The notes below the pieces were generated by a model. It was not told the origin of the DNA. It made no database searches and saw only the letters and a list, made by a program, of their open reading frames with translations. Source: Nostoc cf. commune SO-36 (lineage in GTDB: Bacteria; Cyanobacteriota; Cyanobacteriia; Cyanobacteriales; Nostocaceae). Taken from it: a stretch of 64,000 nt of DNA. Made by a program: the position numbers and the translations under genes. The first letter of the stretch is position 1, and each line of letters begins with the position of its first letter. Shown in pieces: positions 9,301 to 15,873 of the stretch. The stretch lies in NCBI RefSeq assembly GCF_023734775.1, contig NZ_AP025732.1, positions 2,362,501 through 2,426,500 on the forward strand. Reading direction: 5' to 3'.

Positions 9301-9947
9301 TCCTCAAATACATCTACCCCAGCATTCGCCAGCACCTCGTCTTCCATTTCTTCGATCAGGGTTTTGAGGGATTTATTCTCTTTTAGCAACTTGTCATTGG
9401 CGATCAAGTCTTCCAGAGTAAACTTGATCTGAAGAATATCTGCCAGGGTTTGATTAGCGTTGGGCAAACTGGGGATATCTTCAAAATAATTGGGATCTTT
9501 GCGCTGGTAGTAGGAAATTTGATCGCCATTCGTCCAAATTGCGATCGGCGCACCCGTGGCATTACAATACGATCGCAACTGATCTTTCCCATCCTTTAGC
9601 TTCGGCTTTTTTAGCTCCACCAGCATATACACCGTGTTTGGACGATCTTTATCCATCACCACAATATCTGCCCGTTTCACCTCCCGCCCAAAGTTCACCC
9701 CATACTCAACTTGAATGCGACTGAGGGGATAGTGCAACCGTTGAGTCAAAACCTGTAAATATAGCTGCCGAATTGCTTCCTCTGGCGTAAGCTTAATTGC
9801 CTTCTGACGCACCAAACAAACGATATAAGGCACTTCGCCACTTTTGGTTGCTTTGGGAGTAATGCTCTGCTCTAACTGTTCAATTTCCGCCGCAGTAAAC
9901 TGCGACAGTTTGTAATTTGAGTCTTTGAGGATATCGGCTAGGTTCAT
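6375..9947 (-). CDS. Single-chain restriction-modification-specificity enzyme (type IIG/IIB-like)
   Basis: The 1190-residue protein carries three modules. Residues about 35-165 resemble the type I HsdR N-terminal nuclease (PD-(D/E)XK): R-A-D-I-V-V-M-D followed by V-E-L-K-K-P. Residues about 300-620 are an HsdM-type adenine-N6 methyltransferase with motif I D-T-A-A-G-S-S-G-F-P and motif IV M-A-N-P-P-F. Residues about 740-1165 hold two HsdS-like target recognition domains (N-R-T-N-S-F-E-F-V-G-R-T-G-I and I-N-G-T-G-I-G-T-I-G-R). No helicase domain is present, so it cannot translocate like type I. The order nuclease-methyltransferase-two TRDs in one chain matches AloI/TstI-like enzymes, which recognise a split site. 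The gene stands in an island with toxin-antitoxin genes, a common defence or stabilisation context. ATG 9947 is the natural start. Confidence 0.85.
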   Translation of the reverse strand: MNLADILKDSNYKLSQFTAAEIEQLEQSITPKATKSGEVPYIVCLVRQKAIKLTPEEAIRQLYLQVLTQRLHYPLSRIQVEYGVNFGREVKRADIVVMDKDRPNTVYMLVELKKPKLKDGKDQLRSYCNATGAPIAIWTNGDQISYYQRKDPNYFEDIPSLPNANQTLADILQIKFTLEDLIANDKLLKENKSLKTLIEEMEDEVLANAGVDVFEELFKLIFTKLYDEWYSGQGNRRKTRSLEFRNTGQTEAALKTKIQDLFDKAKQKWQGVFSEGAKISLTPSHLSVCVSSLENVKLFNSNLDVIDEAFEYLINQSSKGDKGQYFTPRYVIDMCVKMLNPQEYEYMIDTAAGSSGFPVHTMFHVWKQIMRDQGRETSHLFTAESKPPECDEYVKEKVFSIDFDEKAVRVARTLNLIAGDGEQNVLHLNTLDYELWDEITKEEDWDDTYNRAFSRLKKLRTDKSSYQRFQFDVLMANPPFAGDIKEPRMIARYDLAKKPDGKWQSKVGRDILFIERNLDFLKPGGRMAIVLPQGRFNNSSDKNIRDFIAERCRILAVVGLHGNTFKPHTGTKTSVLFVQKWNDDPKAGALCPRQDDYNIFFATMRKSGKDNSGEKMWRKISSSTSPPDDELGELMPPSPMQRVVGVEGNFLQDVHGHLVVDHDLYNHEGLTEDGIAEAFIEFAKKEKLSFFESSPSVAPFDAVRYQQLMDGLEAIEVLLGETLENKDFRIDSEFHKRPPIQNPNYSYVDVAETVTFVQYGISIEMNEEGEGTKIYRMNEIHNMLCDTDVSKFADISSVDIEAFKLKDRDILFNRTNSFEFVGRTGIFRSLSDENLVFASYLIRVRTDESKILPEYLVAFLNSSLGIWDIKRRARISINQSNVNAQELAAVKIPLLNPEFQSGLKKLFEQAHYDRLKAKEIYQQAEDLLLSELGLNDWQPTEETFAIKSFAESFLSSSRLDAEYYQPKFDQLIERLEEKVELTPLGDLLTLNQRGKQPQYIENEDEHELGLLVVNSKHVREGEVILTDNRYAYLPENDNPLTIKTDDVLINGTGIGTIGRCAPYLYEQQALPDNHVTILRTDLLDPVYMSIYLNSIIGKLFVEKHFKGSSGQIELYPNEIAQFQVWDAPDSVQQKIRSKVEVSHQKREQSKQLLEIAKTGVERAIETDEATATAWINQQLEALGINLSNSN

Positions 9948-10046
9948 CAGGCGCTACAGGATCTACATAAAGGCTTAGTCCGTTATCGAGTGTAACGCTA
10001 TTGTAGAAACCGACCTAGAGGTTTTCTTAATACTCTTTTTGAAAAT

Positions 10047-10076
10047 GCGATGCCTCCGGCGGGCTACGCCTACGTC
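10047..10076. repeat. Short palindromic dispersed element
   Basis: GCGATGCCTCCGGCGGGCTA followed by CGCCTACGTC; another copy of the palindrome seen in vapC, here in the gap between the RM gene start and the aspartic protease stop. Confidence 0.7.
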
Positions 10077-10121
10077 AAGCAATGGGCATCATTCACCGTG
10101 AATGCCTTTACTTTGGCAAGA

Positions 10122-10490
10122 TTACAAAATTTCATCAACCAAGACAGTACCACCTTCATAAAAATCAATGCTGAGATGATAATCTACAAGTAGTGCAGTT
10201 CCCAGAAGAGGACGGCGACCCATCGCCAACACAATAACTTCTCGCTCCGCACCGTTCCACACAATCTTTATTGCATGAGCATTTGTTGTAGTCTTGGAGT
10301 TGTCGGCAAGATTTGCTTGAATTTTAGCTATATATGGCAAGCTAAGTTTTGCAACCAGATCAGGTGGTAAGGTAAGAAAACCTTCAAACCCCGTATCAAT
10401 AACAAACTCAATTTCTACATGTGACTTGTCTTCTAAACGAACCAAAACACTCATTCGTGCTTGAAGCCCAACCACCGTCCCGTGTATCAC
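10122..10490 (-). CDS. Clan AA (retropepsin-like) aspartic protease
   Basis: A 122-residue protein with the single-domain aspartic protease motif F-V-I-D-T-G-F-E-G-F-L and a later hydrophobic G-R-R-P-L-L-G-T-A-L-L, equivalent to the I-L-G pairing motif. Such proteins must dimerise to build the two-Asp active site. The start ATG overlaps the stop of the upstream small gene by four bases (ATGA), so the two are translationally coupled. Two-gene units of this kind are common in cyanobacteria but their substrate is not known; a toxin-antitoxin-like or stress proteolysis role is only a guess. Confidence 0.75.
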   Translation of the reverse strand: MIHGTVVGLQARMSVLVRLEDKSHVEIEFVIDTGFEGFLTLPPDLVAKLSLPYIAKIQANLADNSKTTTNAHAIKIVWNGAEREVIVLAMGRRPLLGTALLVDYHLSIDFYEGGTVLVDEIL

Positions 10491-10759
10491 TGTACCGTCC
10501 TGACTAATGAACCACCAACAGCATACACGGCATCATAACCAATTCTTTCTGCCCAAATTGCTGCATCAGGCTGTTTGGCTTGCAAAAGACGGCTTGTTAC
10601 CAGCAAATCATCACCAATTTCATATTCACCTGTTTCAACATTGATGGAAATTAATTTGCCAATATTCTCTACTGTCTCAACTTGGGAACGGATATGTTTT
10701 TCGTAGAATTCTTTACCACGTTGGATAATTTCTTCGTCACTTAGTTTCGGATAAGACAT
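10487..10759 (-). CDS. Small conserved protein coupled to the aspartic protease
   Basis: From ATG 10759 the product is 90 residues starting M-S-Y-P-K-L-S-D-E-E-I-I-Q-R-G-K-E-F-Y. A longer frame with an upstream ATG exists, but its extra residues are atypical and the 10759 start matches the usual N-terminus of this cyanobacterial family. The middle reads V-E-T-G-E-Y-E-I-G-D-D, and A-A-I-W-A-E-R-I-G-Y-D-A-V-Y occurs near the end. It overlaps the protease start by 4 nt. The pairing suggests a regulator, substrate or antitoxin-like partner; no DNA-binding motif could be identified with confidence. Confidence 0.65.
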   Translation of the reverse strand: MSYPKLSDEEIIQRGKEFYEKHIRSQVETVENIGKLISINVETGEYEIGDDLLVTSRLLQAKQPDAAIWAERIGYDAVYAVGGSLVRTVQ

Positions 10760-10919
10760 ATAGGCAAGCTTCCAAGTAAAGCATTTGATCGCCCTATTTA
10801 TTATAGTGTGCAACTTATTGTTAAATGACAAGGAAACGAGCAGCGATGCCTGTCATCTCATATTCCCGGCTGTCTTTGCCATACTTCAATACCAGACCAC
10901 TGACCAAGTAAACGAACAG

Positions 10920-11150
10920 ACTTGTGTTCTGAACGAATGGACTTGTGTTCTGAACGAATGGACTTGTGTTCTGAACGAATGGACTTGTGTTCTGAACGAA
11001 TGGACTTGTGTTCTGAACGAATGGACTTGTGTTCTGAACGAATGGACTTGTGTTCTGAACGAATGGACTTGTGTTCTGAACGAATGGACTTGTGTTCTGA
11101 ACGAATGGACTCGTGTTCTGAACGAATGGACTCGTGTTCTGAACCAAAAC
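10920..11150. repeat. 21-bp tandem repeat, 11 units
   Basis: Eleven head-to-tail copies of ACTTGTGTTCTGAACGAATG plus G; nine are essentially identical and the last two carry a T-to-C change. Because 21 is divisible by three, open frames appear on both strands through the array, but they have no start context, no homologous flanks and pure repeat composition, so they are not treated as genes. Confidence 0.95.
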
Positions 11151-11202
11151 TATAAAAGTTCTTCCAAGTGCTTTGATTATCGTAGACGAAACTGTGGCAG
11201 AA

Positions 11203-11232
11203 GCGATGTCTACGACGGGCTACGCGTACGCC
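11203..11232. repeat. Short palindromic dispersed element
   Basis: GCGATGTCTACGACGGGCTA followed by CGCGTACGCC, a diverged copy of the palindrome at 5301, just downstream of the 21-bp array and next to the aldehyde dehydrogenase stop. Confidence 0.65.
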
Positions 11233-11268
11233 ATTAGTTACGGTAATGAGTTGCAAGTGATAATGGGG

Positions 11269-12687
11269 TCACTCCCCATTCTCAAACCACCAAGGGTCAT
11301 TAGTATCGTTAGTTTTGATCAAAATAGCTTTTTTTCGCATGAACCGTTTCAGCGCCGCCGCACCCATGCGTGACCCTCCCAAACCGGAGATTTTGAAGGC
11401 GTTTTTCTCTCCCTCATGCATGATGGCAGTTAGTCCAGCATCGTTGATACTAATAGCACCTGCATCTATCTGTTGAGCAATTTCTAAGGCTTCGGCTTCC
11501 GAGGCAAACACAGCAGCACTTAATCCATAAATTGAGTCATTGGCTAAAGATACTGCTTCCTCTACTGTGGAAAAAGGCATCACTGGCATAATTGGGCCAA
11601 AAGTCTCTTCGGTCATCACTTTCATGGAATGATTAACCTGGGTAAGTACTGTGGGACGACACCACCAACCGCCACCTAAATCTTCTATTACGCCGCCGCA
11701 GTGAATTACTGCTCCCTTTTCCACTGCATCTACAAGATGATCGCTAATAATCGCTGCTTGTTTTTCGGCAATGATGGGGCCAATTTCTCCACTTTCGACT
11801 GTGGGGTAGGCTAGTTGAAGGCGATGTGCTTTTGCTACTAATTGATGATAAAACTTTTCAAATATAGAGTCAGCAACATAAATTCGCTCAATTGATAAGC
11901 ACGACTGTCCGGTGTTGACGACGGAACCCCACAATATTGCTGAGGTTGCTAATTCTAAATTGGCTGATTCTAAAACGATCGCAGGGTCTTTTCCTCCTAA
12001 TTCCAAAAAAGCTGGAATAAACTGTTTAGCAGCCGCTTGTGCAACTTTTCTTCCTGTGGCTACACTGCCTGTAAAACAAACTAAATCTACATTTTCAATC
12101 AAAGCAGATCCAGTTTCGCCTGCTCCTTCCACAAAAGTTAAAACATCGCGCAATTCAGAAACGGCGTTGAGTGCTGTTTTGAGTGGTGCTACAAAGCGGG
12201 GAGCGATTTCACTGGGTTTAACAATCACAGCACAACCCGCCAACAATGCCGGAATGGTATCAATAGTAGACAGTAAAAGTGGAAAATTCCACGGGCTAAT
12301 TACCCCAACTAGCGGATAAGGAACCGATGTTTGTTGCAAGGCAATAAAGGGAATGGCTGTATTTTTTGCAGATTCTTGCAGCAATTCTGGTGCTAACCTA
12401 CACCAGCGATCGATACTAGAGAGAAAGGAATCTATTTCTAGTATAGAAGTTGACAATCTTCCTGTATCATTTACCAAAGCTTCTGTAAGGCGATCGCGTC
12501 CAGATAATATCGCCTGTTTCCACTGCTGTAAGGCTTCAATTCTCCTCTCTAAACCCAACTGCTGCCAGCGAATTTGTGCCCTACGTGTGCGCTTACATTG
12601 CTGTACCACCAGCCTTGGAGGTGGCGGGATAATTACGTAGTCAAATTTGCCAGTTCGGGGATTGCGGACTTCTATTGTTTTTGTCAT
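11269..12687 (-). CDS. Aldehyde dehydrogenase family protein
   Basis: A 472-residue NAD(P)-dependent aldehyde dehydrogenase, a normal length for the family. The nucleotide-binding region shows P-W-N-F-P-L, K-P-S-E and F-T-G-S-V-A-T-G. The general base Glu lies in L-E-L-G-G-K-D-P-A and the catalytic Cys in G-Q-S-C-L-S-I-E-R. E-E-T-F-G-P-I follows near residue 370. The 30-residue N-terminus before the fold is unusual in composition (four consecutive Pro). The substrate is not evident. It is followed on the same strand, about 100 bp upstream, by the nitrilase-fold gene and the RCCR gene, so a shared catabolic role is plausible. The spacer holds TGTCATTTGTCATTGGTCAT-type low-complexity repeats. 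Confidence 0.92.
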   Translation of the reverse strand: MTKTIEVRNPRTGKFDYVIIPPPPRLVVQQCKRTRRAQIRWQQLGLERRIEALQQWKQAILSGRDRLTEALVNDTGRLSTSILEIDSFLSSIDRWCRLAPELLQESAKNTAIPFIALQQTSVPYPLVGVISPWNFPLLLSTIDTIPALLAGCAVIVKPSEIAPRFVAPLKTALNAVSELRDVLTFVEGAGETGSALIENVDLVCFTGSVATGRKVAQAAAKQFIPAFLELGGKDPAIVLESANLELATSAILWGSVVNTGQSCLSIERIYVADSIFEKFYHQLVAKAHRLQLAYPTVESGEIGPIIAEKQAAIISDHLVDAVEKGAVIHCGGVIEDLGGGWWCRPTVLTQVNHSMKVMTEETFGPIMPVMPFSTVEEAVSLANDSIYGLSAAVFASEAEALEIAQQIDAGAISINDAGLTAIMHEGEKNAFKISGLGGSRMGAAALKRFMRKKAILIKTNDTNDPWWFENGE

Positions 12688-12785
12688 TTGTCATTTGTCA
12701 TTGGTCATTTGTCATTTGTTATTGGTCAATAATTAATAGTTATTCTTCCCTTGCTTCCCCTACTCCCCACTCCCCACTCCTGAAT

Positions 12786-13835
12786 TCAAATAATTTCCAG
12801 TTTTGCTAACCGCTCAATGGTGGCTTGCTGCGTTTGGAGGAAGTGTTTGCGGTCTACTTCTCCTTCCAGCATAGTATTAGCGGGGTAAAAGTGTGATTGG
12901 CGATAACTTTCGGCGTATAGTTCAAATCGCTGGCGTGAAAGTAAATTATTTAACCCCGGTCGGCGGCGATCGCGGCGCAATCCTGCTAAATCAATCTCGG
13001 CAAATGCTGCCATGCTTTCACCTGCACCTGTCTCCGCTACTACGATTCCGCGATGGTCAATGATTTTAGAACCACCATCAGCCGAAGCAATGGGTATAGC
13101 AATATTAGCGATACCTGCGGTATTAGCTGAAACTACATAAGCCATATTTTCGACGGCGCGAGTGATTTTTGCTGCATCTTTAGGGGTAAGATTTTTGTTG
13201 TATACTTCCGAAGTGGAATGGACAAAAATTTCTGCACCTCGCATCGCCAGACACCGCGCCACTTCTGGATACAAAATTTCTTCTGATGCTAAAGCTGCCA
13301 AATTACCGATCTCCGTTTTGGCTACGGGGAAAACTCCCTCTAAACCATAGCAGTCAAGATATTTATCCCAAACATCATGGGGTGTGGGAGCAAATAAAGA
13401 ATTTAGCCGCCGATATCGTAAGACGATTGAGCCGGAGGGGTCAAGAATAAAACAGGTTTGAAAGTACAATCCGGGAAAGTTGGGGTCAACTTCGTAGGCG
13501 TTCCCAGCTAGAAAGATTTTATGCTTTTGGGCAATTTTACCAAGTGCCTCATACTCAGCACCAGCCATTTCTATACAAGCTTTTTCTGCCCAACCAGAGA
13601 GAGAATCTCCCATCGGGAAACCAGTGAGGAAATATTCTGGTAGTACGATTAAACGACAATCAAAACCAATGAAAGCGATACTAGCAGCAATTTGTTGAGC
13701 TAGGCGGTTGATGGAATTTTGCATGAGCGATCGCACTTCGTGGCAATCAGTTGCTTGGTTGACTGCATGACAAGTAACTTGCAGTGCCAAAGCGCGGTAG
13801 GATTCTGGGTTAATGGGCATAGGACAAATGACCAA
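12786..13835 (-). CDS. Nitrilase-superfamily (carbon-nitrogen hydrolase fold) protein, active site substituted
   Basis: The 349-residue protein has the overall nitrilase/amidase fold pattern: the Glu motif in L-I-V-L-P-E-Y-F-L-T-G-F-P, a central Y-R-R-L-N where the family usually has a catalytic Lys (Y-R-K), and A-L-A-S-E-E-I-L-Y-P-E-V-A-R where the nucleophile Cys is expected. By alignment from the conserved P-E, the Cys position holds Ser (TCA codon) and the Lys position holds Arg. On this reading the E-K-C triad is E-R-S, so hydrolase activity is doubtful, although the rest of the fold looks intact and under selection. It lies between aldehyde dehydrogenase and RCCR on one strand. The start ATG at 13835 could move to the in-frame ATG two codons in. 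Confidence 0.8.
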   Translation of the reverse strand: MVICPMPINPESYRALALQVTCHAVNQATDCHEVRSLMQNSINRLAQQIAASIAFIGFDCRLIVLPEYFLTGFPMGDSLSGWAEKACIEMAGAEYEALGKIAQKHKIFLAGNAYEVDPNFPGLYFQTCFILDPSGSIVLRYRRLNSLFAPTPHDVWDKYLDCYGLEGVFPVAKTEIGNLAALASEEILYPEVARCLAMRGAEIFVHSTSEVYNKNLTPKDAAKITRAVENMAYVVSANTAGIANIAIPIASADGGSKIIDHRGIVVAETGAGESMAAFAEIDLAGLRRDRRRPGLNNLLSRQRFELYAESYRQSHFYPANTMLEGEVDRKHFLQTQQATIERLAKLEII

Positions 13836-13865
13836 TGACTAATGACTAATGACTAATGACTAATT

Positions 13866-13895
13866 CGATGCCTACGGCGGGCTAACGCCTACGCC
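13866..13895. repeat. Short palindromic element forming the 3' end of the RCCR gene
   Basis: CGATGCCTACGGCGGGCTAA followed by CGCCTACGCC. The RCCR reading frame runs into it and ends there. Confidence 0.7.
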
Positions 13896-14612
13896 ACCCC
13901 AGAGCGATCGCACAAGTTTATCTGCCAACTCAGATCCAAGTATCTGTGCGACAAATTTATTACCTGGATCACGTTCAGCACCATTACGGCGTAGCGCCAA
14001 ATCACGAGATGCTAAAGCGGTGCGTGCATCTTCTGGCACAGGTTCAGCTGCATTTACCCAAGTTAGCCAGCGATCGAGTGTTTCGTGTGCAAGTGTGCGC
14101 GTTAGTTCGAGGGTATCAAAAGTAGGTGCGCCAGTGTAGCACAATTTAACAGGTGATTGAAATAATCGAAGATACAGACTTTTGCTGGTAAACACTTGGA
14201 GGCGCGAATCTTCTTGTAATTTTAAGAATGTTTGATTAACTGGCTCATAATAGCGATCGAGATATTCTAAATCGGTTAAAAGCTCAGTTCGGGCAATGTA
14301 ATCTATATAAAATAAAATATTTCCATTTGGAAGTGTGCCAAACTCAAAGGCCAAATGAGGAACTTGAATATGCGACTTCAGCCAAGTGGTGAGACGCATA
14401 GTACTAAAGTTTGATTTTTCAGGATTTCGTAGCCACGAATGCACTAGCCAGTCAATTTCTTTCCCGGAAAAAGCGGCGAGCGAACCCTTGATATTCCCAT
14501 CAAGACTGCTGTATTGCTGTAAATTTTCTACAGAAGGGTCTGGATGTAATTCAAAACGAGCGTCTATTTTCTGACGGAGTTCGTTTGTCAAACTCCACAA
14601 CTGTTCAAACAC
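13872..14612 (-). CDS. Red chlorophyll catabolite reductase family protein
   Basis: The sequence matches the RCCR family (a ferredoxin-dependent bilin reductase relative that reduces red chlorophyll catabolite in plants): W-L-K-S-H-I-Q-V-P-H-L-A-F-E-F-G-T and Y-I-D-Y-I-A-R-T-E-L, then D-L-E-Y-L-D-R-Y-Y-E. The frame is open up to 14675, but the first 21 residues are hydrophobic and atypical. A GTG at 14612 with AGGG 8 nt upstream gives V-F-E-Q-L-W-S-L-T-N-E-L and is preferred. The last residues (W-G-G-V-G-V-S-P-P) come from a dispersed palindrome, so the original C-terminus was probably replaced. In cyanobacteria the substrate of RCCR homologues is unsettled; its neighbours here are a nitrilase-fold protein and an aldehyde dehydrogenase. 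Confidence 0.85.
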   Translation of the reverse strand: MFEQLWSLTNELRQKIDARFELHPDPSVENLQQYSSLDGNIKGSLAAFSGKEIDWLVHSWLRNPEKSNFSTMRLTTWLKSHIQVPHLAFEFGTLPNGNILFYIDYIARTELLTDLEYLDRYYEPVNQTFLKLQEDSRLQVFTSKSLYLRLFQSPVKLCYTGAPTFDTLELTRTLAHETLDRWLTWVNAAEPVPEDARTALASRDLALRRNGAERDPGNKFVAQILGSELADKLVRSLWGGVGVSPP

Positions 14613-14768
14613 TGTTTGTACCCTTTTTAGATAATGAATACAAACAAAGCATAATGTCAAAACAAAACAAAACACAAGAATCTAGCTTCTGTGAGAGTTG
14701 GTCTTAGGTTAACTTACATCTTGCACCGAACAATTAAAATCGCTGCTATCCGTGATTAAGACCGATGT

Positions 14769-14803
14769 ATTCTGAATTCTGACTTCTGAATTATTCTTCA
14801 ATT
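14769..14803. repeat. Fragment of the MITE-like dispersed repeat
   Basis: ATTCTGAATTCTGACTTCTG and the following AATTATTCTTCAATT match, in inverse orientation, the terminal portion of the larger element at 41357, 57069 and 60660. Confidence 0.5.
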
Positions 14804-14868
14804 ATTGTTTGCTTCTATTGTCTTTGGATAAACTTAATTTAAATAAATAACTCCAGGTAGAAGAGAGA

Positions 14869-15798
14869 ATGTCAAATTTGGGCGATCGCACAGAGTCAAA
14901 CACTGATAAAGTTTTACTCATCGGAGTTACTGGCGGCACAGGTGGAAATGTCGTTAAGGGATTTCTCGAACAGAAAGTTACCAACCTGCGAGTTATCACT
15001 AGAGAAATTGACCTTAATCGTCCAACTCTTGCAAAACTCAACGATGCCGGAGTTGAACTGGTAAAAGCCAACCTCGACGATAAAATCTCCCTCATAGAAG
15101 CCTTTACGGGAATTTCGGCTGTTTACTGCCACGCTACTTCTGCGGACTCTGCTAAAATTGACCCGCTAGAGGTGGAGAGAGCAAGGCGAGTTGCACAAGT
15201 AGCTAAACAGGCTGACATTAAGCACTTTGTCTACAATTCCGCAGGTGGAGCAGATAGGAATTCCGGAATTCCCCGCATTGAGCAAAAGTATCAAGTAGAG
15301 AAAATTCTCAAAGAAGCTGGCTTACCAACTACCATGTTGCGAGCTTGCTTGTTTATGGAAGAGTTTTGGAAGAAGTACACGCGGCCTTCCATCCTCAAAG
15401 GTAGTTTCCCATTTTCCATTCAACCAAACAAGCCCCTTCATTTAATTACAACAAAGGACATGGGCCGCGTTGCTGCTTACGTAATTAAACATCCCACTAA
15501 GTATATTGGTCAAGAAATTGAGTTAGCTGGCGATGTGCTAACTCCTCTTCAGATGGCAGAGGCATTTTCCCAAGCACAGGAGATGAAAGTTGTCTACAAA
15601 GAGACACCCGCCTGGATTTTCTTACTCTTGCTACAAAAGGAACTGTTCGATTTGATTCAGTGGTATCGCAAGCAAGGTTATCAAGCCGATGTCTGGCATT
15701 TACGAGAAGAAGAGTTTCCTGGAATTCTGACCACATTTAGGGAATTTTTGGCAGAAACCAACTGGGCAAATCCGGAACTCACCTACGAAAGTCTGTGA
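14869..15798 (+). CDS. NmrA-like / atypical SDR NAD(P)-binding protein
   Basis: A 309-residue Rossmann-fold protein. The dinucleotide-binding loop is G-V-T-G-G-T-G-G-N-V-V (residues about 19-29), with a basic residue after the second strand (I-T-R-E) that would favour NADP. V-Y-N-S-A-G-G-A-D-R follows the fourth strand, and Y-x-x-E-K sits nearby (K-Y-Q-V-E-K-I-L). The NmrA group includes redox-sensing regulators and isoflavone-reductase-like enzymes; the substrate or partner is not evident. It is divergent from the RCCR gene. The ATG follows GTAGAAGAGAGA, an acceptable ribosome-binding site. Confidence 0.85.
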   Translation: MSNLGDRTESNTDKVLLIGVTGGTGGNVVKGFLEQKVTNLRVITREIDLNRPTLAKLNDAGVELVKANLDDKISLIEAFTGISAVYCHATSADSAKIDPLEVERARRVAQVAKQADIKHFVYNSAGGADRNSGIPRIEQKYQVEKILKEAGLPTTMLRACLFMEEFWKKYTRPSILKGSFPFSIQPNKPLHLITTKDMGRVAAYVIKHPTKYIGQEIELAGDVLTPLQMAEAFSQAQEMKVVYKETPAWIFLLLLQKELFDLIQWYRKQGYQADVWHLREEEFPGILTTFREFLAETNWANPELTYESL

Positions 15799-15873
15799 TT
15801 GGACTAGTACACTGCGGCAAAAATTTGCCTTAAGAGCGAAGCTTGAAGTTCACAATGACAAGTTTCCGACTTT

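Noticed and set aside
10920..11150. CRISPR array
   Set aside because: Units are contiguous and identical with no spacers; not CRISPR. The same holds for 56604-56862.
10785..11256. Open frames on both strands through the 21-bp array (about 100-150 residues each)
   Set aside because: They arise because the repeat length is a multiple of three; sequence is pure repeat with no recognisable domain or start signals.
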